Of a stretch of DNA of 64,000 bases, positions 52,205-60,872 are shown one piece after another (position 1 is the first letter of the stretch; the number at the start of each line of letters is the position of its first letter). The translations under genes were made by a program, and so were the position numbers. The notes beneath the pieces were generated by a model. It saw nothing but the letters and a program-made list of their open reading frames with translations. It was not told the origin of the DNA and did no database searches. This stretch comes from Kistimonas sp964291485. Its GTDB lineage: Bacteria; Pseudomonadota; Gammaproteobacteria; Pseudomonadales; Endozoicomonadaceae. Where the stretch lies: NCBI GenBank assembly GCA_964291485.2, contig OZ220224.1, positions 124,001 to 188,000 of the forward strand, in the 5' to 3' direction.

Positions 52205-53677
52205 ATGAAAAAAAGCGTTACAGGTTTGGCTGTCCTGTTTTCATTGCTGATCACTGTCATAGTGGGCAGAACCTTTCTATATACTGATTCCGAAACGTCA
52301 CAGGACGGCATTCCAGCCGTAGATGTCTCACTGGATGAGATAAACGTTGTCAGTCGGTTGTCGCAGGCGATTCAGTTCCCAACGATATCCCATGGCGGTA
52401 AGGCTTTTGATGCCGAGGCGTTTGCCGCATTCAATCACTTCCTGCGCAAGAGCTTTCCCCGGGTTTATAGTCAGCTGAAGGTCCAACAGGTCAATGACTA
52501 CAGCCTGCTTATGGAGTGGCAGGGAACGGATGATAAGCTTCAGCCTATCCTGCTGATGTCGCATATGGATGTGGTGCCTGTCAGCCCCGGAACGGAAGAA
52601 TCATGGACATGGCCACCCTTTGAAGGGAAAGTTTCGGATGGTTACATCTGGGGGCGTGGTACGGTGGATGACAAATCCGGGGTACTGGGCATTCTGGAAG
52701 CGACAGAAAAGTTGCTGGCAGAAGGTTATCAGCCGGAGCGCAGTGTGTTCCTCGCGTTTGGACACGATGAGGAAATTGGTGGGCAAAAAGGCGCCGTAAC
52801 CATTGCCGCGTTGCTGCAAAAGCGGGGTTTGTTTTTTGAATATGTGCTGGACGAGGGCGGTGTCGTCACCAAAGGCGTTGTGCCCGGTATTGAAGGGCTG
52901 GTGGCGGTTATTGGTCCAGGCGAAAAAGGCTATCTGTCACTGAAGCTGACAGCTAAGGGGGGCGGCGGTCACTCGTCACAACCTCCTTCCGAAACGGCGA
53001 TTGGTCGGTTGGCGAAAGCCCTGTCCCGGCTGGAAGAGGAACCTTTTCCCATCAATTTGCAATATACGGCGGATTTCATTCAACAGCTTGGGCCGGAAGT
53101 CCCGTTTGAGCAGCGTATGCTGTTTGCCAATCGCTGGCTGTTTGAACCGTTTGCAGATGGTCTGGTACCCGATGTGCCGGCACTGATGGCTGGTATGCGC
53201 ACGACGACTGCGCCAACCATGCTCAGTGGCAGCGTCAAGGATAATGTGTTACCGCTCAATCCCAGCGCTGTGGTGAATTTCCGGATTCTGCCCGGTGAAA
53301 CCGTGGAGACTGTCACAGGACGGGTCAGGGAGGTCATTGACGACGACAGCATTACGCTGGAGCACTATGGCTTTGGCAGTAATCCATCCCGGGTATCGCC
53401 GACAGACAGTTTTGGTTACCAGCAGCTGGAGCGAAGTATCCATGAGGTCATTGCGGATCCGTCGCTGCGCGTTGCCCCCAGAATTGTGATCGCTGCAACG
53501 GATGCCCGCCATTTTGATGCGCTGACAGACAGTAGTTACCGCTTTCTTGGCGTCACACTGGGGCCGAAAGAACTGAAGGGGATTCATGGAACCGATGAGC
53601 GGGTATCGGTTGAGAGCTACCTGCAGGCCGTGAAGATTTATTACCAGTTAATCCGGAATTCGACCGGGCAATCCTGA
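52205..53677 (+). CDS. M20-family metallopeptidase, membrane-anchored (PM20D1/carboxypeptidase S-like)
   Basis: 490 residues with an N-terminal signal anchor (SVTGLAVLFSLLITVIVGRTFL). Zinc ligands in order: LMSHMDVVPV (His), WGRGTVDDKSG (bridging Asp), GHDEEIGGQKG (catalytic and bridging Glu), VLDEGG and HGTDERVS (His). The dimerisation lid begins near AKGGGGHSSQPP. Length and the substrate region match carboxypeptidase S and PM20D1, which act on N-acyl amino acids or peptides; the substrate here is unknown. ATG at 52205 chosen; the ATG at 52196 adds three residues. Confidence 0.85.
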   Translation: MKKSVTGLAVLFSLLITVIVGRTFLYTDSETSQDGIPAVDVSLDEINVVSRLSQAIQFPTISHGGKAFDAEAFAAFNHFLRKSFPRVYSQLKVQQVNDYSLLMEWQGTDDKLQPILLMSHMDVVPVSPGTEESWTWPPFEGKVSDGYIWGRGTVDDKSGVLGILEATEKLLAEGYQPERSVFLAFGHDEEIGGQKGAVTIAALLQKRGLFFEYVLDEGGVVTKGVVPGIEGLVAVIGPGEKGYLSLKLTAKGGGGHSSQPPSETAIGRLAKALSRLEEEPFPINLQYTADFIQQLGPEVPFEQRMLFANRWLFEPFADGLVPDVPALMAGMRTTTAPTMLSGSVKDNVLPLNPSAVVNFRILPGETVETVTGRVREVIDDDSITLEHYGFGSNPSRVSPTDSFGYQQLERSIHEVIADPSLRVAPRIVIAATDARHFDALTDSSYRFLGVTLGPKELKGIHGTDERVSVESYLQAVKIYYQLIRNSTGQS

Positions 53678-53724
53678 GTAAAAACGACGCCGGAAGGGTT
53701 TTAAACTGCCGGCGTTCACACCTG

Positions 53725-56226
53725 TCAGAGTCCTTCCCGCAACAGTCGCAGTGGTGAACTGCGCACTACCCGTAAGGTGCCCAGGTAACCGGCTGCGCCT
53801 ATCAGGACTGCACCCAGCAGTGGGAGTAACAGCCAGAGCAACGGCGTTGGTGTCCATGACAATTCAAGTACCTGGGTGAACACCAGCCAGGTGCAGAGTT
53901 CCGCGCCGATAGCAGCCAGTAGCCCCGATAAACTGCCCAGTAACAGGAATTCCCCCATTTGAAGACGCTGAAGTTGTCGACCCTGGGTGCCTAAGGCGCG
54001 AAGCAGGGCGCTTTCCTTGATGCGTTCATCCAGTGTCGTTTCTATGCTGGCCCATAGCACCAGCAATCCGGCCAGGAACAGGACAACCAGCATGGCTTCC
54101 AGTGCCAGTATGCCCTGTTGGATCATCTGTCTTGCCTGGTTGATCACCGTATCCATATCGATAAGTGTGAGGGAGGGGAATGACCGAATCATGTCGTTCA
54201 ACTGGCGACGTTGTTCCTGCGGCAGGTGGAAGCTGTTCAGCCAGGTGGCGGGGTAGTCTTCCAGGGTCGCTTTTGGCATGACCATGTAGAAGTTGGGCCG
54301 GAAATTTTCCCACTCCACTTTGCGCAGGCTGGTGACATCAACAGTTAATGGGCGACCCGCGAAATTGAAGCTCAGAGTATCCCCCACTGAAAGATCCAGA
54401 TGTTCCGCAAGGTGAGATTCGACGGAGACTTCTCCTTCCTCACCGGGTGACCACCAGTCACCGCTGATCAGGGTGTTGGTTTCCGGCAACGTATCTGACC
54501 AGGTGATATTCAGTTCACGGTTGACCGCATTATGGCGTTGTTGCTCTTTATCCAGTATTTCATTCAGGGGCTGACCGTTAATTGCAGTCAGACGTCCCCG
54601 GATGATGGGATACATCTGGCTGGTGCTGATATCCCGTTCCTCCATGAAGGCCTCAAGAGAAACGACATCGGTCGTCTGGATATTCAGGCTGAAGTAATTG
54701 GGCGCATCATCCGGTAGCTGATCCTGCCATTGGTTCAGCAGATCTGTCCTGACCTGCATGGCGACGGCCATGACCATCAGGGTAAGGGAAAACGCCAGCA
54801 GTTGGGCAAGTGCCAGCGATTGCTGCCGGGTCAGGCGTCTCATGGCCATGCGCCAGACCAGTGTAACCTGACGCTGGTTAAAACTACGGCTGAACAGGCG
54901 AAGAATGAACGACAGAAGTAAGCCTGTCAGAGGCAATATTGCGGCGGCGCCTAACGTGAGGGACAGCGTCAGCGAGAGATTACCTGTCATGTACCAGGAC
55001 AGGCTGACCAGGCTGACCAGTGCCAGGGTGTAGACAATCCACGCAGAAGCGGGCGCGGGTGCCGGTTCACGCTTCAGTACCCGCAAGGGTGTAATACCAC
55101 CGAGCCGTAGCAGGGGAGCGAGTGCAAAACCGAGCAGTACAATGATGCCTGTAGCGGCACCCATCAGTATCGGCGTAATGCCGGCGGCAGGCAGCCAGGC
55201 GGGCAGCAGGTCTTTCAGTAGAAGTACAGTGCCTTCTGACAACAACCAGCCCAGTAGTAGTGCCGGGGGAATGGCTACCGGAAGGATGAGAAATAATTGC
55301 AGAATCGCCATGGTCAGAATGTCGGAACGACGGGCGCCAAGGCAGCGCAGCACGGCCACCGTATCATAACGTCGTCGGGCAAAACGGCGTGCTGCCATGG
55401 CGATGGCAATGCCCGCCAGTAATACGGCCAGCTGACTGGCCAGTGCCAGAAAGCTGGTCACCCGGGTCAGGCTCCGGTTAAGGCCACGGCTGTTGTCTTC
55501 TAAATCCAGCAGGCGGTAGTCCTTGGGCAGGTTATCAGCCAGCCAGGCCCGGAAGGGTCCGAGTGCGCTTTCCGGCCCGGCATACAGGTTGCGCCATGCG
55601 ACCCGGCTGCCGGGTTGTATCAGGTTGGTGTCGTCCAGGTCTGCGAGATTGAACAGTAAGCGAGGTGAAAAGCTGTAAAAACCTTTGCCCCGATCGCTTT
55701 CCAGCGTGATGGCGCGGGTAATGCGGAGTTCTTTTTCACCGAGAGTGACGCTATCACCAATGGAAATATTCAGCAGGGGAAAGAGTCGCGGTTCCAGCCA
55801 GGCTTCTCCCGGTGCAGGTATCGCACTGGTGGCCTGATCCGGACCGAAAGGTTGGTCGGCAATACGCACCTGCCCTCGCAGGGGATAGCCGTTTTCCACT
55901 CCTTTGGCGGAGATCATCTGCAGCTCATCACCAGCCAGGATGACACTCGGGAATTCAATGGTTCGGCTATGTTGGAGTCCTGTTTCAAAGGCTTTCTGGT
56001 CAATCACCGTATCGACAGGACGGGAGCCCTGCACAATCAGGTCTGCACCGAGAACTGCTGCTACCTGTCGTCCAAGTCCCTTTTGCAGACGGTCACCGAA
56101 TAAACCGATAGCTGTACTGACAGTCACCGCCAGCACCAGGGCGACCAGTAACAGATTCAGCTCGCCACTGCGCAGATCCCGGTGTGTCTGTCGCCAGGCG
56201 GTGCTGAACAATGAGGAGAGCGTCAT
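53725..56226 (-). CDS. ybbP: ABC transporter permease, YbbP/FtsX type
   Basis: 833 residues, E. coli YbbP-like. Ten or so membrane helices: one at the N-terminus, then a large periplasmic region (~50-250), three helices (LALASQLAVLLAGIAIAMAARRFARRRYDTVAVLRCLG is the FtsX motif), four in the middle, a second periplasmic domain and a closing FtsX triple (WASIETTLDERIKESALLRALGTQ). Partner of the ATPase YbbA, with which it overlaps by four bases. Similar systems extract lipids or lipoproteins or support autotransporter export; the role of YbbAP is still unsettled. A CGCCGG/CCGGCG hairpin separates it from the M20 gene. Confidence 0.9.
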   Translation of the reverse strand: MTLSSLFSTAWRQTHRDLRSGELNLLLVALVLAVTVSTAIGLFGDRLQKGLGRQVAAVLGADLIVQGSRPVDTVIDQKAFETGLQHSRTIEFPSVILAGDELQMISAKGVENGYPLRGQVRIADQPFGPDQATSAIPAPGEAWLEPRLFPLLNISIGDSVTLGEKELRITRAITLESDRGKGFYSFSPRLLFNLADLDDTNLIQPGSRVAWRNLYAGPESALGPFRAWLADNLPKDYRLLDLEDNSRGLNRSLTRVTSFLALASQLAVLLAGIAIAMAARRFARRRYDTVAVLRCLGARRSDILTMAILQLFLILPVAIPPALLLGWLLSEGTVLLLKDLLPAWLPAAGITPILMGAATGIIVLLGFALAPLLRLGGITPLRVLKREPAPAPASAWIVYTLALVSLVSLSWYMTGNLSLTLSLTLGAAAILPLTGLLLSFILRLFSRSFNQRQVTLVWRMAMRRLTRQQSLALAQLLAFSLTLMVMAVAMQVRTDLLNQWQDQLPDDAPNYFSLNIQTTDVVSLEAFMEERDISTSQMYPIIRGRLTAINGQPLNEILDKEQQRHNAVNRELNITWSDTLPETNTLISGDWWSPGEEGEVSVESHLAEHLDLSVGDTLSFNFAGRPLTVDVTSLRKVEWENFRPNFYMVMPKATLEDYPATWLNSFHLPQEQRRQLNDMIRSFPSLTLIDMDTVINQARQMIQQGILALEAMLVVLFLAGLLVLWASIETTLDERIKESALLRALGTQGRQLQRLQMGEFLLLGSLSGLLAAIGAELCTWLVFTQVLELSWTPTPLLWLLLPLLGAVLIGAAGYLGTLRVVRSSPLRLLREGL

Positions 56227-56921
56227 GCGGCGTCCTCCATCCTGCCACCACTGAGCGTCAGCACCCGCTGGCAGCGTTGCGCCAGAGTAAGGTCGTGGGT
56301 CACCAGAACCAGCGTGGTGCCCTGTTCCTCGTTCATGCTGAAGAGCAGGTCTGAAATACGGGCGCCAGTCTTCTGATCCAGGTTGCCGGTGGGCTCATCC
56401 GCAAACAGGAGTTGCGGGCTGGCGACAAAGGCCCTGGCAATGGCGACGCGCTGCTGTTCACCGCCGGACAGCTTGGCCGGATAGTGCGTCATCCGATCCG
56501 CCAGACCGACCCGCTCAAGCCAATGTTCAGCCGCTGACCGCGCATCGGCATGACCTGTCAGCTCTAGTGGCAGCATGACATTCTCAAGTGCTGTCAGCGA
56601 AGGTAAGAGGTGAAAACTTTGAAAGACGAAACCAGTCGTTTTTGCCCGAAGAACAGCACGCTGATCTTCATCCAGGTTGCTGAGTGACTGCCCTGCCAGT
56701 GTGACCGTACCGGTACTGGGTTGGTCAAGGCCAGCCAGCAATCCCAGTAATGTTGATTTACCGGAACCGGATGTCCCGACAATGGCCACGGTTTCGGCAG
56801 TCTTGATTTCGAGGGTCACGTCGGAGAGGATAGCCAGATGTCCGCCACCCGGATTATCAACCTGCTTGCACAGGGACTGGGCCCCAACCATGATGTCACT
56901 GACCTGTTTGTTATCACGCAT
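56223..56921 (-). CDS. ybbA: ABC transporter ATP-binding protein YbbA
   Basis: 232 residues with Walker A GTSGSGKST, Q-loop FVFQSFHLLPSLTALENV, signature LSGGEQQRVAIARA, Walker B LLFADEPTGNLD and H-loop LVLVTHD. LolD/MacB-type. Pairs with YbbP downstream (ATGA overlap). Divergent from tesA with overlapping 5' ends, as conserved in many proteobacteria; ATG at 56921 is used, but MVGAQ at 56891 would avoid the overlap. Confidence 0.92.
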   Translation of the reverse strand: MRDNKQVSDIMVGAQSLCKQVDNPGGGHLAILSDVTLEIKTAETVAIVGTSGSGKSTLLGLLAGLDQPSTGTVTLAGQSLSNLDEDQRAVLRAKTTGFVFQSFHLLPSLTALENVMLPLELTGHADARSAAEHWLERVGLADRMTHYPAKLSGGEQQRVAIARAFVASPQLLFADEPTGNLDQKTGARISDLLFSMNEEQGTTLVLVTHDLTLAQRCQRVLTLSGGRMEDAA

Positions 56922-57540
56922 TCGCCGATCCGGATTGTTATTGATCTGTTGTATGGTCTTGGCCGTTCATGCTCACGCATCGTCCCTGCCAGACCAGAAA
57001 ACACTGCTGGTCTTTGGCGACAGCTTGAGTGCGGCATATGGTATTGATTCTCGCAAGGGATGGGTCGCATTGCTACAGGAAAAGCTCGCAGATAGTCATC
57101 CTGAGTGGCAGGTTGCGAATGCCAGTATCGGTGGTGAGACGACTGCGGGTGGATTGAGCCGGTTGCCCGATGCGTTGGAAACGCATAATCCTGACCTGGT
57201 TCTGCTTCAACTTGGCGCCAATGATGGCTTACGCGGCTTGCCGCTTAAGGGGATGAAGAATAACCTTTCCCGGATGATTGCATTGGTACAGCAACAGAAT
57301 GCAGACGTTTTCTTATTCGAGATGCGTATTCCACCTAATTACGGGCCGATATACAGCCGACGATTTCAAGGAATATTCAGTGAGCTCTCTGATCAGCATG
57401 ATATCGGCTTAGTGCCGTTTTTTCTGGATGGCGTCGCAGGACAGCCAGATCTTAATCAAGCGGATGGCATCCACCCAAAATCTATAGCACAGCCCCTGCT
57501 ATTAAAAAATATCATGGAAGTTCTTGCTAACGAGTTATGA
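56893..57540 (+). CDS. tesA: Arylesterase / acyl-CoA thioesterase I / lysophospholipase L1
   Basis: 215 residues. Signal peptide (SRIRRSGLLLICCMVLAVHAHA), then SGNH/GDSL blocks: FGDSLSAAYGI (Ser), GGETTAGG (Gly), LGANDGLRG (Asn), and DGIHPKSIAQ (Asp, His). Periplasmic hydrolase of acyl esters. The start is at the second of two adjacent ATG (56890 or 56893), which gives the usual TesA length. Divergent from ybbA, with which it shares a promoter region. Confidence 0.92.
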   Translation: MSLTCLLSRIRRSGLLLICCMVLAVHAHASSLPDQKTLLVFGDSLSAAYGIDSRKGWVALLQEKLADSHPEWQVANASIGGETTAGGLSRLPDALETHNPDLVLLQLGANDGLRGLPLKGMKNNLSRMIALVQQQNADVFLFEMRIPPNYGPIYSRRFQGIFSELSDQHDIGLVPFFLDGVAGQPDLNQADGIHPKSIAQPLLLKNIMEVLANEL

Positions 57541-57592
57541 ATTGCTGACAGGAATAATCTTTCTGATGTGTGAATGTCGATGATATTCACGC

Positions 57593-57608
57593 ATAACATA
57601 TATGTTAT
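57593..57608. promoter_or_regulatory. 16-bp perfect palindrome upstream of the kinase gene
   Basis: ATAACATATATGTTAT, a perfect palindrome in the AT-rich 145-base gap between tesA and the kinase gene. It could be an operator; nearby GTGAAT/ATTCAC (about 57572-57590) is an inverted repeat that may end the tesA transcript. Confidence 0.35.
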
Positions 57609-57685
57609 TTAACTCGTTTTGGTTTCTAGTTATTTTTTTGTAATATATTTCTGCAGCTATTTGTTATTAAAGTACAGGTTGGGTT

Positions 57686-58849
57686 ATGGATGTATCTACA
57701 GGGCAAGCTTCTTATTTGCACAGGCCTAGAGTTCGGTCTTTGAGCACGAAGGAAGTAAATAATCTTAAAGGCATTTCTAGATCTCCGTTATGGCATGGGT
57801 ATAGATTGGATAAAAGAGCAAGCATTTATTGTCATACCTATTTGAAAGTGTCAGATCATCCTCATATTTTATTAAGGATGGCGAATTGTATTTCAACATC
57901 TGAGCTGAATGATTGGGGAATATCTGACGAAACGACCAGCAGGTGGCCTAATAGAGTTAAATATCATACTGATAAAGGAATATGTGTTTTTAAATACCTT
58001 GGAAAAGGTTCCTGTGGTAGTGTTAAGTTCGTAGAAGTTTATAGTCTTGTAAGTAAAAAATCTTACTTGCTAGCTGCAAAGAAAATCAAGCTTGGCCATG
58101 AAAAATGGATGAATGAAACAATAATAAGAAAGGCTGTGCAAGAGGCTGCTTTTCAGCATAGGGCGGGAGAAAGACTGGCACTTCCCGTATATTGGGTTTT
58201 GAAGTCTGAAGACTATAAAAAATGTCCACAGGTGATTATTGTTATGGGGTTGAGTGAGGGCATAACGGTAAGTAAAGCTTTAAGGGATTCTCCTGTGGAT
58301 GATAATAAAATGCCTAGAGATGAAAGAAAAAGATTGGCGTTGAAGTTTGCAGAGGCATGTAAAAAATTACATGATATTCCAATCGTGCATCGAGATTTGA
58401 AACTGGGTAATATGTCAGTAAATAATATGCGCTTGAAGGTTCTTGATTTTGGAATGGCAACCTCTAAAGAGGTAGAAGTATGTGGTTATCGCTGGATCTG
58501 CATTTATTCCGCTCCTGAACTAACGGATCTCTTTGCCACAAGCCGTCCAATAGATGTTTTTTCTGAAGGTGCTGCGTTATTGGACATCATTGGTGATGGT
58601 AAAGAATTTACGCTTATTGATGATGTTTCGCATAGAAATAAAGTTAAGTATCATGTCTTCAATAAAAAAACACTTAATAATATGGAAAGAGTCATACACG
58701 AAAAAATAGCCAGGTATCATTTTAAGCCTTTCGGTATGAATAGTTTTATTAGACGTATGTTGAGTATGACTCCTGAAGATCGCCCTACTGTAGAAGAGGT
58801 CTATCGACATTTTCTTAATTGGTATTATCAGTACGATGAGTGGACGTGA
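57686..58849 (+). CDS. Eukaryotic-like serine/threonine protein kinase
   Basis: 387 residues, no membrane segment or signal peptide. All catalytic elements are intact: glycine loop GKGSCGSV (106-113), Lys133 (AAKKI), Glu153 in helix C, HRDLKLGN (235-242), DFG (254-256), APE (276-278), DVFSEG (290-295) and RPT (366-368). Residues 1-~95 form an unknown N-terminal region. It is unlike bacterial PknB-type receptors and looks closer to eukaryotic kinases. Very AT-rich compared with tesA and radD on either side, so probably acquired. Without a membrane anchor it may be secreted into a host cell or act in the cytosol (inference). Ribosome binding site CAGGTTGGGTT is weak. Confidence 0.88.
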   Translation: MDVSTGQASYLHRPRVRSLSTKEVNNLKGISRSPLWHGYRLDKRASIYCHTYLKVSDHPHILLRMANCISTSELNDWGISDETTSRWPNRVKYHTDKGICVFKYLGKGSCGSVKFVEVYSLVSKKSYLLAAKKIKLGHEKWMNETIIRKAVQEAAFQHRAGERLALPVYWVLKSEDYKKCPQVIIVMGLSEGITVSKALRDSPVDDNKMPRDERKRLALKFAEACKKLHDIPIVHRDLKLGNMSVNNMRLKVLDFGMATSKEVEVCGYRWICIYSAPELTDLFATSRPIDVFSEGAALLDIIGDGKEFTLIDDVSHRNKVKYHVFNKKTLNNMERVIHEKIARYHFKPFGMNSFIRRMLSMTPEDRPTVEEVYRHFLNWYYQYDEWT

Positions 58850-58874
58850 TAGCGATAAATAGTTATCAATATCT

Positions 58875-60635
58875 TTATGCTAGGTCATCCGCTTTACGAA
58901 AATGACCTTCATAGTCAAACAGCTTGTCACGGATGCGCCAAAAGGTTTTCTCTTTGGATGCGATAACAAAATCCGGTTTGCGGAATTTTTTCTTTTGATC
59001 AATCACGGTCTGAACCGATGAAGCACGAAACGCCTCTCCCCGGTTGATCAAGGCGTGTTTACCAAAGTGATGGTAGAAAGCACCTTGCTGGGCAGGGGTA
59101 TCCAGCCGAAAGTATTCCTGCAGTTCTGCACCGTCTTCGTCGTAATAGGTAATGGTAATCCGTTCATTGCCCTGACGGTCAGCAGAGGGAACCATGGTCA
59201 TGCCGGCACAGCGGATGACCATGCAGCGGTGCAGGTTTAGGGCTTCCCGCAGCTTTTTATCCGGATCAACCAGCGCTTTGCCGCAGTCATGGCATTTACG
59301 GGCGGCGATATCATTTTCTGCCTGACACTGATCACACTCCTTGAACCGGTAGCGAAAGTCGCAGCGTACCCGCTTTCCGTCATATTCCTCGAAACCCTGA
59401 CAGCGTCGCCCGTAGTGCTCGACCAGGTCACCGTCGTTATCGACCAGTCCCCAGAACTGATTATCGAAACCACAAGCCGGGCAGGGAATAGTGACCGGAA
59501 CTGAACGGGAGTCAGGTCTTGCGGAGCCGATTTCCGGACTGAACAGGTCAAAGTGATTACCCGCAAAATCCATCACCAGGCAGTCTTCCTTGTCCGGCGA
59601 CAGGCGTAGTCCACGACCGACAATCTGCTGGTAAAGACTGACCGATTCCGTTGGGCGGAGGATTGCAATGAGATCAACATGGGGAGCATCAAACCCGGTG
59701 GTCAGCACGGCGACATTGACCAGGTATTTCAGCTGTTTGTCCTTGAATTCGCTAATCAGTTTTTCGCGTTCTGCGCCCGGTGTGTCTCCGAGTATCAGCG
59801 CTGCTTCATTCTGTGGCAGGTAACTAATAATTTCTCTGGCATGATCTGTGGTGGCCGCGAAGATCATCACGCCTTGCCGTGTTTCCGCTTCCGCGATGAC
59901 CTGTCTGATGATCTGGGCGGTGGCGCGGCCTTTTCCCTGCAGAAGCTGATTGAGATCGGTTTCCCGGTACCGGCCAAATGAATCCCTTGGAAGACGGCTG
60001 AAGTCGTAAAATGCAACGGGGGCATCCAGCAATGTTGCTGGCGTAAGAAAATTCTCCCGAATCATATGGGATAAAGGCAGCTCAAAAATGCAGTCCTGAA
60101 ACAGACGTTCTTCTTCCGTTCTGACAGCGCCTTTGCAGTGATACTGATACAACCATCCCAGTTCCAGCCGATAGGGTGTTGCCGTCAGGCCGAGAATACG
60201 GAGATTCGGATTGTGGGATTGCAGGTGTCTGATCACCTTGTGGTAACTGCTGTCTTTTTCCAGGGAAACCCGGTGGCACTCATCAATGATCAGCAGGGTG
60301 AAGTTGCTGTCAGAAAAGGCCTCCAGATTCCTGACAACGGATTGCACACTGCCAAACACGACCTGCTCAATGGCCTCTTTTTGCCCAAGTCCCGCACTGA
60401 AGATGGAGGCTTTCAGCCCATAACTTTCGTACTTGGCGTGGTTCTGTTCAACCAGTTCGCGAACGTGGGCCAGAACCAGTACCCGCCCCCTGGCGATACG
60501 CCCCAGTTCGCTGATAACAAGACTTTTACCGGCGCCGGTTGGCAGCACGATGACAGCCGGTGCGCAGGACTTGCGAAAATGCTGGATGGTACTGGTGACA
60601 GCGTCTTGCTGGTAAGGGCGAAGTTGGTAGGCCAT
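58875..60635 (-). CDS. radD: DEAD/DEAH-box ATP-dependent DNA repair protein RadD (YejH)
   Basis: 586 residues from MAYQLRPYQQDAV. Helicase motifs: I VLPTGAGKS, Ia LAHVRELVEQNH, II IIDECHR, III GLTATPYR, V VLTTGFDAPHVDLI and VI QIVGRGLRLSP. The zinc-ribbon-like cysteine clusters are CPACG, CDFRYRFKECDQC and CHDCG. It follows E. coli RadD over its whole length, which processes recombination intermediates and interacts with SSB. The start at 60635 matches E. coli; the longer frame begins 32 codons earlier. Monocistronic, convergent with the kinase gene. Confidence 0.94.
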   Translation of the reverse strand: MAYQLRPYQQDAVTSTIQHFRKSCAPAVIVLPTGAGKSLVISELGRIARGRVLVLAHVRELVEQNHAKYESYGLKASIFSAGLGQKEAIEQVVFGSVQSVVRNLEAFSDSNFTLLIIDECHRVSLEKDSSYHKVIRHLQSHNPNLRILGLTATPYRLELGWLYQYHCKGAVRTEEERLFQDCIFELPLSHMIRENFLTPATLLDAPVAFYDFSRLPRDSFGRYRETDLNQLLQGKGRATAQIIRQVIAEAETRQGVMIFAATTDHAREIISYLPQNEAALILGDTPGAEREKLISEFKDKQLKYLVNVAVLTTGFDAPHVDLIAILRPTESVSLYQQIVGRGLRLSPDKEDCLVMDFAGNHFDLFSPEIGSARPDSRSVPVTIPCPACGFDNQFWGLVDNDGDLVEHYGRRCQGFEEYDGKRVRCDFRYRFKECDQCQAENDIAARKCHDCGKALVDPDKKLREALNLHRCMVIRCAGMTMVPSADRQGNERITITYYDEDGAELQEYFRLDTPAQQGAFYHHFGKHALINRGEAFRASSVQTVIDQKKKFRKPDFVIASKEKTFWRIRDKLFDYEGHFRKADDLA

Positions 60636-60872
60636 GGCCGGATTATACCTGAGTCTAAAAGGCTCAAGCAGGGCGAAAATGAAATATTCCGTTTTTTTAG
60701 ACAGAAAAACAGGAAATTCGGCTGTCATCATCCATACTCTCCGCCTTCAAACTGAAATGAAGACGATAAACAGGTGATTCCAATGCGTATAGATAGCTGA
60801 AGACTATGGAATACAAGGGAACTGTGATCGCTGGATAGTAATCGGCCAATACAGCTGCAAGAGGCTGCCGTG

